This document shows positions 49,301-59,852 of a DNA stretch of 64,000 nucleotides, piece after piece; position 1 is the stretch's first letter; every line of letters begins with the position of its first letter. The notes beneath the pieces are model-generated. The model saw only the letters and a program-made list of their open reading frames with translations. It did not search any database and had not been told where the DNA came from. The position numbers and the translations under genes are program-made. The DNA comes from Enchytraeus crypticus (lineage: Eukaryota; Annelida; Clitellata; Enchytraeida; Enchytraeidae), in contig CAJHZI010000478.1 in the NCBI GenBank assembly GCA_905160935.1, positions 829,001 through 893,000 on the forward strand, read 5' to 3'.

Positions 49301-52173
49301 CAAAAACTTTCAAAGTTTCCAATCATCTCTCTAACTGGAAGCTTTCTGGAAAGATACAATTATGGCTATTATTATTTACACAGTATTTACTAACCAATGA
49401 CAACAATTCTACATTCATACAATTAAAGTATTTACAATAAGTATTTCCTGAAGGCTGATGTACATAACTGCACTTCAAAAATTATATCTTCTATTTGCAA
49501 TTTTTAATTCAATCAGAAATTAGCCTGAGAAGTATTGACATTGCTTAATTGAATTCGTATCGAATGTGTGAAATTGCTTGCTATGCAAGTGAGGAAATGC
49601 AATTTCAAAGCCCTGAATCATAGATTTTGACATTTTATTGTACTCAGACCATATAGCAGAATAGGAACGCAATACGACTCAAATAGTGAAATTACTACAG
49701 AAGGTGTAGAAGTGCCGTCAATTTTGCTTGTTTTTGTTGTATTGTTGCTTTATTGTCTTTTGTTTTTATAATTGAATGCTATTGTTGTATGTTGTTGTGT
49801 TTGTTTTGTTCTATTTATTTTAGTTTGTTGTTCCTATTGCAGTTTATTGTTGTTGTAATTGTTTTTGTCATTCTGGCTGTTGTTTTGTGTGTTGTTGTGT
49901 TGATGCTCATATTGTTGTAGTTGTGGAAGCTGTGGTGTGTTGTGTTGTGTGTTGTTTATGGAATTGCCATTGTCGTTGTGGTTGCTGAGTTTATGTTGCT
50001 TATTTGATTTATTATTCTATTTTATTTAGATTTTTGTATTGGTGCATGTTGTAGTTTGTTTTTGTTAGCACATTTTTGTATTTTGTTGTAATGTTTTGTT
50101 CTGTATTGTTTTGTTTGATGTTTGTTGCTATGGTAGTTGTATTGCTATTATAGTGTATTGTTGTTTATGTTGTTGTTGCTGTTGCTCTGTTTGTCCCTGA
50201 CCTTGCCTAATGGCAAGGAACCGGACTTTAAATTCTTATTGATTAATTGATTGATGTTGTTGTTGATGTTGTTGTTTATGTTGTTGTTGTTGCACTGTTC
50301 ATTGTATGTAGTGGATATATCAGCGGCCTGACCACAGTGAACACCAGGGGTGATCATAGGTCCAACATTGTGCCCATGGGCATTGTCATGGTCATCGTCG
50401 GGGTATTCTTCACAATACTCGCTGTTGCCTGTGCGTTTCTTCTCTTGCAAGTTAGCAACCTCTAGTCTCTTAAACAATATTCTCTCCATTTTACTAAAGA
50501 TGTACCTGCAAGCTAGATACTCAAATAACAGCCTTGAGCCACATTGATTGTTGTGTCCAAAAAATAGACCTACCGTTAACTGCACCTAAAGAGGTGACTG
50601 AGCAAGAACTGAGGAAGGCCACGAGAAACTACCTCAGAAGCCATATTATTCCAAAGATATTGGCTACATTAAGGTACGGATGAGACGTAGCCTTTTTTGA
50701 AGGGCTTAACTCGATGATCTATTGATTGCTCTTTGTGGAGCGTGAAAGCAAACTCTGAGCATGAGTATGTAACTTGGATCAACCACTTGGCAGCACTATA
50801 GAGACAGAGAGAGAGATATGCATAGTAAGATGTGTGCAACTGTGGTTCAGAGATAGGAAGAATTAGAAAGACTTAAAGTAACTGATAAAAAATAGGCAGG
50901 GGCAGGCCGAGATTAGGTATGTTAGATGATTTAAAGACCCATTCATATGTGAAAATGAAGAGGAAGGCGGAAGACAGAGAAGAGTGGAGGCGTTATGTAC
51001 CATGGACCTCCCAGTAGGCAGTGCACTAAGAGAGAGAAAGTAACTGATATTGTTACCGACAAACTCTGTCTCTGATCTACTGTTTATATATTGTAGGTAT
51101 ATTGGGTCATGAAGCTCAATTAGAGTATAATTATGTTATAATCATATTCTAATCCTGCTTTATTAATGATAATTGAAAGGTCTACATAAGAAGTATATCA
51201 TCAACTGAATTCTACCTCAGGTTTTTCATTGGTTTTGATAAAAACGATTATAGCAAAATGGCATATTTAATAGCAGTTATTGCTATTGTTTTTCATGTTA
51301 TTATTATTATAATTATTATCATTATTGTTATTCTTTGTATTGGTATTATCAAATGTTATTATATTTTTATTATTACTATTATTATTATTATTATTATGTT
51401 GTTATTGTTATTATTATTACTGTTATTTTAATTAAAGTTATTGTAAATATTATCATTATTGTTATTCTTATTAGTATTAATAATAATATTATCATCATTA
51501 TTGTTATTCTTATTACTATTACCAATATTATCATTATTGTTATTCTTGTTACTATTACCATTATCATCATTATTGTTATTCTTGTTACTATTACCATTAT
51601 CATCATTATTGTTATTCTTGTTACTATTACCATTATCATCATTATTGTTATTCTTGTTACTATTACCATTATCATCATATTGTTATTATTACTATTACCA
51701 TTATCATCATATTGTTATTATTACTATTACCATTATCATCATATTGTTATTATTACTATTACCATTATCATCATATTGTTATTATTACTATTACCATTAT
51801 CATCATATTGTTATTATTACTATTATCATTATCGTAGTTATTGTTATTCTTGTTATCATTACTATAATCATTATCATCATCATTATTATTCTTTATTACT
51901 ATTATCATTATCAAAATTTTGTTAGTATTGTTGCTATCACCATTATCATCATTATCATCATCATTGTTGTTGTTGCTTCAGGTTTTTCGTCTGTTCCGCT
52001 CTGGAGGAGGTAACTTTGCGAAGGCTCAGGAGGAGTTCGCCCAGGGGGTCGTGTCTAACCGGACTGTGCAGCAGGCGGCAGGGAACCTGGCCGCCTCGGC
52101 TGCACAGGGGGCCGCCCAGGGCGCCATGCAGGGGACCTTCAGTGGCGGCAGCGCCAGGGACCCCCGATACTAA
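43303..52173 (+). CDS. SCAMP: Secretory carrier-associated membrane protein (eight exons)
   Basis: SCAMPs are four-pass proteins of recycling and secretory vesicles. Exons are 43303-43359, 44169-44261, 45425-45599, 46602-46730, 47823-48000, 48665-48766, 50312-50450 and 51982-52173; the sum is 1065 nt, 354 aa, with all phases agreeing. The N terminus carries three NPF motifs (two in [19 protein letters not shown], one in FNPFAED), which bind EH-domain proteins. A short coiled coil follows ([20 protein letters not shown]). Next comes the family signature [19 protein letters not shown], then membrane segments near residues 143-167, 178-200, 213-238 and 268-290. Between the second and third lies [11 protein letters not shown], the conserved cytosolic E-peptide. 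The tail [12 protein letters not shown]...NRTVQQAA is also typical. The start is the only ATG that fits the NPF exon. The paralogue number cannot be assigned. Confidence 0.96.
43494..43800 (+). mobile_element. 5S rRNA-derived SINE with (TTATG)n tail
   Basis: The head contains GAAGTTAAGCTGCATCGATC, TCGGTTAGTACTTTGTGGGT and GACCACCTTGGAAGACTGAG, which follow the internal promoter of 5S rRNA (GTTAAGC, GGTTAGTAC, GGGTGACC, TGGGAA). About 180 bp of unrelated body and five or six TTATG units follow. This layout is the SINE3 class. It sits in the first SCAMP intron and is not a functional 5S gene because the 5' half and 3' stem are altered. Confidence 0.85.
44370..44560 (+). mobile_element. Tandem 27-bp repeat plus tRNA-like SINE fragment
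   Basis: ATGTCCTAATCGGTAGCCTG plus CTTTTCT is repeated four times. The last copy continues into GGAGGTCATAAGTTCAAATC and CCAGCAAAGCC, a B-box-like region. So the A-box portion of a tRNA-like element has been amplified. Confidence 0.65.
44728..44945. repeat. 34-bp AT-only tandem repeat
   Basis: ATTAATTAATTTATTATTAT plus TAATTACTATTATT, six to seven copies, in a SCAMP intron. Confidence 0.9.
45280..45360 (-). mobile_element. LINE tail fragment, family C
   Basis: An ATC run then CTTGAATCTCAGTTTAACTA and GGGTCGGAATACGAATAGAT. Confidence 0.65.
45622..45975 (-). mobile_element. LINE 3' ends, family A then family C, minus strand
   Basis: Reversed, 45900-45672 encodes [20 protein letters not shown] and continues [17 protein letters not shown] to [13 protein letters not shown], the best preserved piece of family A. 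At 45895-45975 an ATC run and the GGGTCAGGATACGAATAGAC segment of family C abut it. Confidence 0.75.
46203..46532. mobile_element. Hairpin (inverted-repeat) element, about 330 bp
   Basis: The left arm GTATTCTCATGCAAGAATGT...GAGACGTCCCCCATCTCATG and right arm (reverse complement of CACATGTTTTTTCAGATCAT ... GATGAGGAAACTG-type end) pair over about 125 bases around an 80-bp loop. Partial arms lie at 9452-9545, 30428-30470, 47700-47765 and 57925-57990, so it is a dispersed family. Confidence 0.7.
47512..47650 (+). mobile_element. Diverged SINE family 1 copy
   Basis: GGCTGGAGCCAATGACTATG, ATATCCGACCGCAGATCAGT and GATATCGCTTTCGGGA identify it. Confidence 0.72.
48280..48350 (-). mobile_element. LINE tail fragment, family C
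   Basis: ATCATCATCTTCCCTTTAAT and CTGGGGTCGGGATACGAATG. Confidence 0.65.
48930..49112 (+). mobile_element. SINE family 1 with an inverted head, forming a palindrome
   Basis: ATCCGCGGTCGAGTATCTTA and CCGACTTCGCCACTGGCTGG are followed at once by the reverse complement (CCAGTAGCGAAGTCGGTAAG ...), after which a full + strand copy continues to GACGTTAACCTTAGCTTTAC. The palindrome arms are about 45 bp. Confidence 0.85.
49720..50280. repeat. (TTG)n-rich region in a SCAMP intron
   Basis: Irregular TTGTTGTTG, TTGTGTTGTG and TTTTGTTTTG runs continue up to the acceptor at 50311, interrupted at 50190-50255 by a dispersed repeat end. Confidence 0.8.
50580..50800 (+). repeat. Dispersed repeat, partner at 4838-5055
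   Basis: GAGCAAGAACTGAGGAAGGC, CTCAGAAGCCATATTATTCC and GAAGGGCTTAACTCGATGAT match the order at 4838-5055. Confidence 0.5.
50845..51040 (+). mobile_element. LINE 3'-end fragment, family A
   Basis: CAGGGGCAGGCCGAGATTAG, GTATGTTAGATGATTTAAAG and GGACCTCCCAGTAGGCAGTG match 3257-3514 closely. Confidence 0.75.
51295..51980. repeat. TTATTA/ATCATC microsatellite block, last SCAMP intron
   Basis: Repeated TATTACCATTATCATCAT units (period about 36 in the middle) run to the acceptor at 51981. All long hydrophobic open frames here are low-complexity artefacts. Confidence 0.93.
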
Positions 52174-52412
52174 ACCCTTGCTCCAGGGACCCCCGATACT
52201 AAACCCTAGCTCCAGGGACCCCCGATACTAAATCCTGACTACAGGGACCCCCGATACTAAACCCTGGCTCCAGGGACCCCCGATACTAAACCCTGGCTAC
52301 AGGGACCCCCGATACTAAACCCTGGCTACAGGGACCCCCGATACTATATCCTGGCTACAGGGACCCCCGTTACTAAATCCTGGCTCAGGGACGCTTGATA
52401 CTAAATCCCGGC
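52156..52412. repeat. 29-bp minisatellite that starts in the SCAMP stop codon
   Basis: About nine units of AGGGACCCCCGATACTAAAC plus CCTGGCTCC. The first unit is coding (RDPRY then TAA at 52171-52173); the rest are in the 3' untranslated region. Confidence 0.95.
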
Positions 52413-52735
52413 TAAATAATCACTTACTTTCGGTTTATGGACTCAGGTTTTCTGCGTGGAGGTTCTGATGGATTACTAGGCAAGAGGAAGGCATTCCAGT
52501 GGACTTTATCCAGTTTTGTACTGGAGGAAAGAGAGAGAGGTGCTTCTGTTGTTGAGGTTGAATTTAAATCCTGGCTAACTCAACACTTACTTTTGCTCTA
52601 TGGACTATGGTTTTCTGCGTGGGGAGTCCGATAAATGATTAAACAAGAGGAAGACATTCCAGTGGACTTTATCCAGTTTTGTACTGGAGAGGAGAGGGGT
52701 GCTTCTGTTGAGGTTGGATTTACTTTGCAGGTAAA
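52413..52735 (+). repeat. Two-copy direct repeat of about 155 bp in the SCAMP 3' UTR
   Basis: Both halves carry CACTTACTTT, TTTTCTGCGTGG, AGACATTCCAGTGGACTTTA (or GGCATTCC), TCCAGTTTTGTACTGGAG and GGTGCTTCTGTTGAGGTTG. Confidence 0.85.
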
Positions 52736-53520
52736 GCTGACGGAGAGTGTATACTGTATGGAGCTGTTGTGTGTGACATCCCGCAGTGGCATTAAACGCT
52801 AAACATTAACAGATGAAAACATTTGACGATGACAGACGTATCGTGTTCTGTAAACTCGAGAGGTTATAAAATCACTTAAGGTTATTCTGGAACTTGTGAA
52901 GCAGTTACTATATTTCAATTCCTGTAAATGATATACTATCATTTCCTAAACTTGTGAATATCTCCTCAATCTTATATAGCAGTCACTCATGCCTTTGCAG
53001 TTGTCACCAAACTAACAGCCATACAAGACTTTATTGACTCTTTACAAAGCGTAGATGATGTAAATACGTTTATTTCTCAAACGAGGCCGTTTTGTATATA
53101 TTTTTAACATTGTTCTTTTTCTTTGAACAGTGTGTTTAAGTATAGCAGATTTGTTTAACTCGTGTTTTGCAGAGCATTTTAATGATTTTGCATTGCATTG
53201 CTTTCTGCACTCTAAGCAAAATGAAATTATTTTTGTTTACTTTCATTGCTACTATTACAATGGTTCTAATTTTACTGTTGCTATTGATGTTATGTTGCAA
53301 AAGAAAATATAAGCTTGCAGATTTATTATTCGTAGATATATGCATGACAATATAAAGTAGCTAATTAAAATATTTATACTAAAATTTGTTAATAATAACT
53401 AACTTGCAATTTTTCATTACAGCTCTTAGTTCTTCTGTAACAAGAATGCTATCTGTATGTTACGCTTGAAAGGATTATAAGGATTGTTAAATTTGTAATT
53501 TCTTGGAGTTTGTTATTTGA
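52736..53520. other. SCAMP 3' UTR or intergenic
   Basis: Nothing coding seen. A candidate poly(A) signal AATAAA lies further on at 54192-54197, but the real end of the transcript is unknown. Confidence 0.4.
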
Positions 53521-53523
53521 ATG

Positions 53524-53745
53524 TTGAGGGAATCAGGGAATATGTTGGCTCAGTCGAGATTGAGATGGTATGGGCATATTGTGAGAAAGCCAGATGAGGA
53601 TGCAGTAAAGAGGGTTTGGAGGAAGAGCTGCATACTAAGCTAGAGAGAGGCAGATCACAACTGACGTGGGATGCGGTGATGAAGGTCATGAAAAATAAGG
53701 GACTGACTGATATGGTGACCCTTGTTAAACTGGGATTTAAGGAAA

Positions 53746-53770
<25 letters not shown>
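53524..53770 (+). mobile_element. LINE 3' end, family C, longest copy
   Basis: Encodes LAQSRLRWYGHIVRKPDEDA then GRSQLTWDAVMKVMKNKGLT, then [10 protein letters not shown] and a stop, with one or two frameshifts, followed by (GAT)9. The RLRWYGH...GR...W pattern is the normal end of LINE ORF2 proteins. Confidence 0.78.
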
Positions 53771-53776
<6 letters not shown>

Positions 53777-55375
53777 GTGATGATGTAATATCTTGGAGTT
53801 AGTAAAATTGTGTCTGTGTTGTGTTTTTATCTCATTATAAGTGCGCTGCTAGTTATTCATCTAGCTATGCAGGATTCTTGAACGAAGAAAATCTAATCAT
53901 GTATAAAGCTGATCAATACTCTCTGAGAATGTCTCTGATATTCTTCTTATTTACTCGTGCATCTCCTATGACCCATAATTACACGAATATTTTAATATTC
54001 ATACTTCTGCCATAAAGGAATAGCAATACAAGCAGATAACGAATAGGCCTTATTGATGGCGTGCTACTAGTTTAGTAGGCCATATTGTTACATTACGTCT
54101 TAATTTTTTCAGTAATTTGTGAATTATAAATAGTATCCAATGTATTTTATTTGATAACTAATCATTTAACACGGTTATGTGACTCTCGTTTAATAAAAGG
54201 AATGATAATTTACAAGCGTTATAGTGAAGCTAATGTTTTACTTACAAATTGATTTAACGTGTGTTTCTCTATTCTCTAATGATACCTGAGATGTGTAATG
54301 TGTAGCTGAATTAATGGACTAATGCTTTAGAAGCACACTGCTTATTGCTGACTATATTACTAATGTCGTGTTGATATTAAATATTTTGAGCTAATGTCGA
54401 TATTGACAATACTTTTTCTAATGTGCATATAGCTGTAAATGGATATTTTAATATTTTATTTTACTGTAGAGATTGTGACGTTGGATATTCGGCTCAACAT
54501 TATGACATTTTTATGTTTATTTATGTTAAATGCTTAACAAGGCACAAGGGAAAACCTTTTTGTAACTTGATATGCATTTTGTGACAATTGAATTATTGAT
54601 TGAATTAAAGTTCGTTTGGATGATGGTATTGTGAAATGCAGATTGCAGAAGTTCTAAACGTTTGAGTTAGTACTCTAGTGGTAGTTTACGCCTATGAAAC
54701 TATTCTCATTATTTTTTTATATCCAATGTCCGTCCTTATTTTACAATCAGAATATATTTGTTACGAAAATTTCTAGATTTTTTCGGTATTTCTAGTTTTT
54801 GATTTTTGTGTCATCATTTGGCACCTTCAAATTATGTTCCATTTCCCTGAATGCTGCTGTACAATGTATAAAGCTGAAAATTGAGTTTAACATCTGTTTC
54901 ATCGGGTCAAATGGACATCAGTGAGCATTCCTTCAAAGCTCTGGAGTCTTTAGAGCTGCCACCTGTTGATCAGTGATCAGAGTGGCTGGAATAGTGCTGG
55001 GACAAGCATTGGCTAGTTGCTATAATTATAAATTTAGTTGCAAATGCACTGACGAAATGTGGGCATGTATCTCTTCCTGTAAATGGAAACGACTGGTTTT
55101 GGTTAAAATTGCATTTTTTCTATTTATCTTTGGCTTTATGACTTAAAGTCAATCCACTGTTTCTCAATAGTTCTATGTGGATAGCGTTTTACAAACAATA
55201 GTTTGTAGAGCTAGAGCAAGCAATAACTATTGCTTGCTATTTGTTACATGTTTTTTTGTTAGCTCACTAAGTTTCTGTCCTATTGGCTGATTTGTATAAC
55301 CTTGATTAATGTTCCCAGTTCATCTGATTTCATGCTCACTATAACTACTACTTTATCAAACCTTAACTTGACCTT
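53770..55375. other. Intergenic, no feature seen
   Basis: AT-rich sequence; no exon or repeat I can support apart from a possible AATAAA at 54192. Confidence 0.45.
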
Positions 55376-55379
55376 TGCC

Positions 55380-55700
55380 TTCTCTCTCTCTCTATTTCTC
55401 TCTCTTTTTTTCTCTCTCTCTCTCTATTTCTCTCTCTCTCTCTAGTATTCTGCCAAGTGGCAGGTCTAAGGTACATATTCCTGCTCACATGCTACTTTCT
55501 CTCTTCATAAAAAGCACCTCATCGATTAATGGGTTAATCTTTTCACAAAAGGCTATGCTTTATACTCACATGTAGCCTATAGCTTGAGAATAATATGGCT
55601 TCTGAGGTGGTTTTCCCATTTCATTCCTCAGGTCTTGCTCTGTCGCCTCTTATGACTTGTGTAGTTTACGGTTGATCTATTCTTCAGTGGCCCTGACACA
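55380..55700 (+). repeat. CT-rich tract and dispersed repeat, partner at 36370-36570
   Basis: CTCTCTCTATTTC runs to 55443, then GCCAAGTGGCAGGTCTAAGG, GTAGCCTATAGCTTGAGAAT and GTCGCCTCTTATGACTTGTG. Confidence 0.65.
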
Positions 55701-56334
55701 ACATGAGGAAAGCACGACATGGGAACCTTTGGCTCATGAAATATGTTTTCTGAAGTTTTTCCCTTGGCCTACGTATAATCAGTTTTTCTCGTCTCGGTTT
55801 TTTCTTTCTATTCTTTTAGTTACCTTTTCAGGCAACTTTTAGTTAGTCTTTGTTTCGGTCTCTGATATTATAAGAAAATATTCTCTACAATCAACACTGT
55901 AGCTATATTTTTATACAATGCTATTTACTGCATGTACATATTTGAGTAGATTATACGTAGCGCTCCTTAACTCGCTTTTTATTTATCTTCTCTTTGACAT
56001 TTAACTAACTGCCACTAAAGAGCTGTCCGGTAACTTCTCATTTTACTGCTTTGAAATTCGCTTATATCAATAAATGCACCTTTTCTTTCAGTTTAGTTAT
56101 TTTATTCACAAATCTCGGTATTTTTTAAATTGTTTACAATCATCTCTGAAAGTTATAATGGTTGAGTAACTTTATTATTTATTTTAGTGACTTTATTTTT
56201 TAACCTGACTTTGGTTGAGATACTGCACATTAAATCATCTTTGATTGATTGATAGACAATGTCTCATTGAATACATATTTAAAGTTTACACGTTTCGCGT
56301 AACGAAACACAGATCTACTTTAACAATAAAGATT

Positions 56335-56400
56335 TTAACCCCGCACATACTGATCCGCGGTCGAGTATCTTACCGACTTAGCCACTGATTCCAGCCAATG
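56335..56400 (-). mobile_element. SINE family 1, 5' half only
   Basis: CCGCACATACTGATCCGCGG, TCGAGTATCTTACCGACTTA and GCCACTGATTCCAGCC. The matching 3' half is at 56822-56880. Confidence 0.75.
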
Positions 56401-56821
56401 ATGCTACACCAGTCCCCAATATCATCACCTGATGAAGAAATTCTTACTATTTACTCGAAGTCATTAATGGAGCTATTTTGCTACATTCTATTCTTAATTT
56501 ACTGGCGATGGAATATTAATCAGATTAATTTTAATAGTTGTTTTTTGCACTAAATCTGTCCTGGGTCTAGACGTCACCCACTCTTAATTCCGGTCTTTGT
56601 CGTTAGAAGAATTACTAGTGATGTCAAAATTATATTTTGAAGACTTTTTACCGGTAAAAATCCCAATTAATATATTTCAACCTAATGAAAATTGAAATAA
56701 AAGCGGTACAAAATGATAATTCATTTACTAAAGTCGTGATTTTTTTCACTTATCAGATTAAGCCATTGTAAAATAAACTATAGTTGTTTAACCCGGGTCA
56801 TTTCATTCAGTGATTAAAGTG

Positions 56822-56880
56822 AAACTCGAAAGCGATGTCAGTGACGGGCGAGCCCAGGATTTGAACCCCGCACATACTAA
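56822..56880 (-). mobile_element. SINE family 1, 3' half only
   Basis: CTCGAAAGCGATGTCAGTGA, CGGGCGAGCCCAGGATTTGA and ACCCCGCACATACTA. Confidence 0.75.
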
Positions 56881-56984
56881 AAAACCAGTAAATACAATAT
56901 TTGGAGGCCCGGAAATTGTGACCGTTCCCTAGCTCTCAGTTCTCACTTTAACCACTTACTTTACCACGCCACCTTCCGTGATCC

Positions 56985-57115
56985 CCACCTCCGGTACTTT
57001 CCACCTCCGGTAATCCCCACCTCTGGTACTTTCCATCTCCGGTACTTCCCAGCTTCGGTAATCCCAACCTCCGGTACTTTCCACCTCAAGTACTTCCCAC
57101 CTCCAGTACTCCCTC
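56985..57115. repeat. CCACCTCCGGTA tandem repeat
   Basis: About eight units of CCACCTCCGGTACTTTCC with TAATCC and CAGCTT variants; more GC-rich than its surroundings. Confidence 0.88.
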
Positions 57116-57144
57116 CCAAAGACACTGGGCCTAAAGTGCGTTAA

Positions 57145-57580
57145 GTGACGTCGTAGAGTTTCAAATGAGTGTTTCTGAGATTTTGGGATCAGTTCCCAGG
57201 AGAACTGTTCAGAGAATAATATCTGACCGTCACGACGGTGGTAATAAATGGATAACCATTATCTGAAGTGACTAATGTTTTAAACATGTGGCATTGTAAG
57301 AGATATACGTGTGTAAATGTCATTATATTTAGGCCTAAAAGATCATTGCAGGTACTGTAATATTTCATGTTTATTGAATGTCTCAGTGGCGTAGTGGTTA
57401 GAAGCGAAAGATAAGCTCATGAAATTTTAAATGACAGAGCCTGTGATGGATTGAACTCTCTTGATCTCTAAGTAGAATCTCGGACATTCACTGGACTGGT
57501 TAATGTGGTTATACAGAAAATGGACTAAAATTGCCTTTCTGCGGTTCTAAAACCGAGAGATCTACATGTTGATCATTCAT
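57145..57580 (+). mobile_element. Two SINE family 2 copies
   Basis: 57145-57300 (AAATGAGTGTTTCTGAGATT, GATCAGTTCCCAGGAGAACT, AACATGTGGCATTGTAA) and 57375-57580 (AATGTCTCAGTGGCGTAGTG, GTTAGAAGC, AATCTCGGACATTCACTGGA). Confidence 0.65.
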
Positions 57581-57994
57581 AAGCGCTATACTTGTTAGTT
57601 ATAGTTGTAACCTTCGATCTTTGTTCTCAACCTTTTACGTAGGCTATGCTTCAATAATTTCTGTGCTTCAATATTTCTCATGGTTCACCTAGGCCTATTC
57701 CTGCTTGAAGTTCGAATTTTTCTTACATTGTTATTGCTCAGTTTAGTTCTCCGCTGTCGCTTTTGTAACTCTCTGTCTCCTTTTCGCTCCTGTTCTACTA
57801 TTTTTACTTTCTACTGTTTAAGCCCTATATATGTACATGTACAAAGGTTGAAAAAATATTTTCGCATTGTTTAAATTAGTCCTATTTCATCTGACTTTTT
57901 TTTATCACTGAACCAACACCGTTTAGGATCTCTTTATTTCAAGACATTTGTTCAAAACGCTTGGGGAGAATCGATTAATTTGCATTGACCTGCT

Positions 57995-58145
57995 AGTGTA
58001 AATGTCTCAATAGCGTAGTGGTAACATCATGAAGTTTTAAATGACAGATCCTGAGATAAATTGAACTCTCGTGGGTTCGAATCCCAGATGCGCTGATCTG
58101 AGAGTAAAATCTCGGACATTCACTGGACTGGTTAAATTACCTAAT
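57995..58145 (+). mobile_element. SINE family 2, best copy
   Basis: AATGTCTCAATAGCGTAGTG followed by GTAA is A-box-like; GTGGGTTCGAATCCCAGATG is a good B box; ATCTCGGACATTCACTGGAC and TGG follow. The spacing fits a tRNA-derived head, but the cloverleaf does not close, so it is not a tRNA gene. Confidence 0.75.
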
Positions 58146-58149
58146 GCAT

Positions 58150-59780
58150 ATCCAAACTCTACTGAACGTTTCATTTAGTTTTGAAATTCCTGGGGTTGCA
58201 TGGATGTCCCCATAAACAAGAAAAAATTACGATTTGTTAGTAAACATTGCGTCACTGCTGATGATATGAAATGGGAGATTGTGGATCGACTCATAAAAGT
58301 ATCGGTTTCGATTTTAATTTGTCGTCTGATTTTGCTTAACATGTAATAAAATGCCAGTCCATATCGCTATAACGTTAGCTAGTACATTATAAGCTTTGTT
58401 GAAAATTTAATTATTATATTAATTGAATAGTTTAAGGAACAATAATATGCTATTCGATAATTTTTTCCTTATCCCCATTTGAATAAAATTAAAAATTCCT
58501 TTACTATCTATCACGTTTATAAATCAGTTGTCTCGTAGGCATCAATTTTATATATTATATTTTACTGTTTAATTAGCTCCTATCGCCGCTGAATACTTGT
58601 AGATCATATCATATTTACTAGTTAATTAGCTCTTCTCCGGACATGTTATGTGTAGATCGCGTGTTGAAATTTATAATTTAAGGGCTCAGTAAGTCAGTGT
58701 GCATAATTTATCATTTATTTTATTTTTTTCTCTACTACGTTTCTTATAGTTAATATTTTATCCATAGTCTCTTGAAACCACTTTGTTTTAATTAAAAACT
58801 TTAATAAATATGTTTTGCTTGACATTTCTGTCAGTCTTCAAGTTCATCCTGCTTTACTAGTTATCCTTTGAACAATATTGTGATATTTAATGTTGGTTTA
58901 TAATTTGGATAGGATTAGGCTAACCCAACAAATTACCACCTGCAAAAATCGGTCAAATGACATAAGCACAAGCTTGATCTCGATTGAGTACTCACCTGCT
59001 TTTTTTCATACTGCTTTGAGTAGTAAAGTGATCTTCAGTTTAACACAGGTTAACGTTTTACTTACAAGACCAATAGTTTTATTCCACTCATTTTCTGAGT
59101 TCTTGCTGCATCTTATAGTCGTAGATCTGATCAGATCTACGACTGGTTGTGTTACTTTGTCTTTAATTGCAAAAGCTTTCTTCTATCTTCTGTATATTTA
59201 CTAGATGGGCTCCTGACAAAAGCTTTTAATAAATTTATTTTAAATCTATTTAAATTATATTGAAAATATTTAATTAATAATTATTTATCCATCAAACATG
59301 TTTCAAATAGCAGTTTGAGAAACATTTTCATTATTTCATTATCAATTAGATAATATATATGTATATGGTTGAGGTGCTTCTTGCATAATGATTCTTGGAA
59401 TCTGAAAGTCTATGTGTGGACATCCTCTGCTTCCATTATATTTTTATTTAGAGTCATGATATAACTTTCATTTATTCAAGATTTTCAAATTGTAAATTTC
59501 AGTTAATGTTTTGAAATGTAACACATATTTAAAATGTTGTGATATTTGTACTGTATCTTGATTAGAGAACAAATCTGAAATTGATGCATTTTGAGTGAGT
59601 TCTTATAATTGAATCATAAAGAATTTTTATTTCATTTCTTTAGTTTGATGAGATTGAGTAAATGTTATTGGAGATGGTTAGAACTAATGATTTGAAATTA
59701 AATCTCACCTCTTTCTGGTGACATCCTGATAGTGCCTTTGAGGACCAACAAATTCAACCTGTTGACATAGCCCTAGATAG
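58150..59780. other. Intergenic, no feature seen
   Basis: AT-rich; a 20-bp palindrome GTAGATCTGATCAGATCTAC is at 59121-59140. No exon found. Confidence 0.45.
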
Positions 59781-59781
59781 G

Positions 59782-59852
59782 CAAAGAATTGGAGGCGTTA
59801 TATACCATGAACCTACCAGTAGCCAGTTCACTAAGAGAGAGAGAGAGAGACA
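59782..59852 (+). mobile_element. LINE end fragment, family A
   Basis: AATTGGAGGCGTTATATACC, ATGAACCTACCAGTAGCCAG and TTCACTAAGAGAGAGAGAGA. Confidence 0.65.

Noticed and set aside
51335-52013. Long hydrophobic open frames (up to 196 aa)
   Set aside because: They are translations of TTATTA/ATCATC microsatellite DNA in the last SCAMP intron.
57995-58145. tRNA gene
   Set aside because: Good B box, but no closing acceptor stem; several diverged copies nearby make it a SINE.
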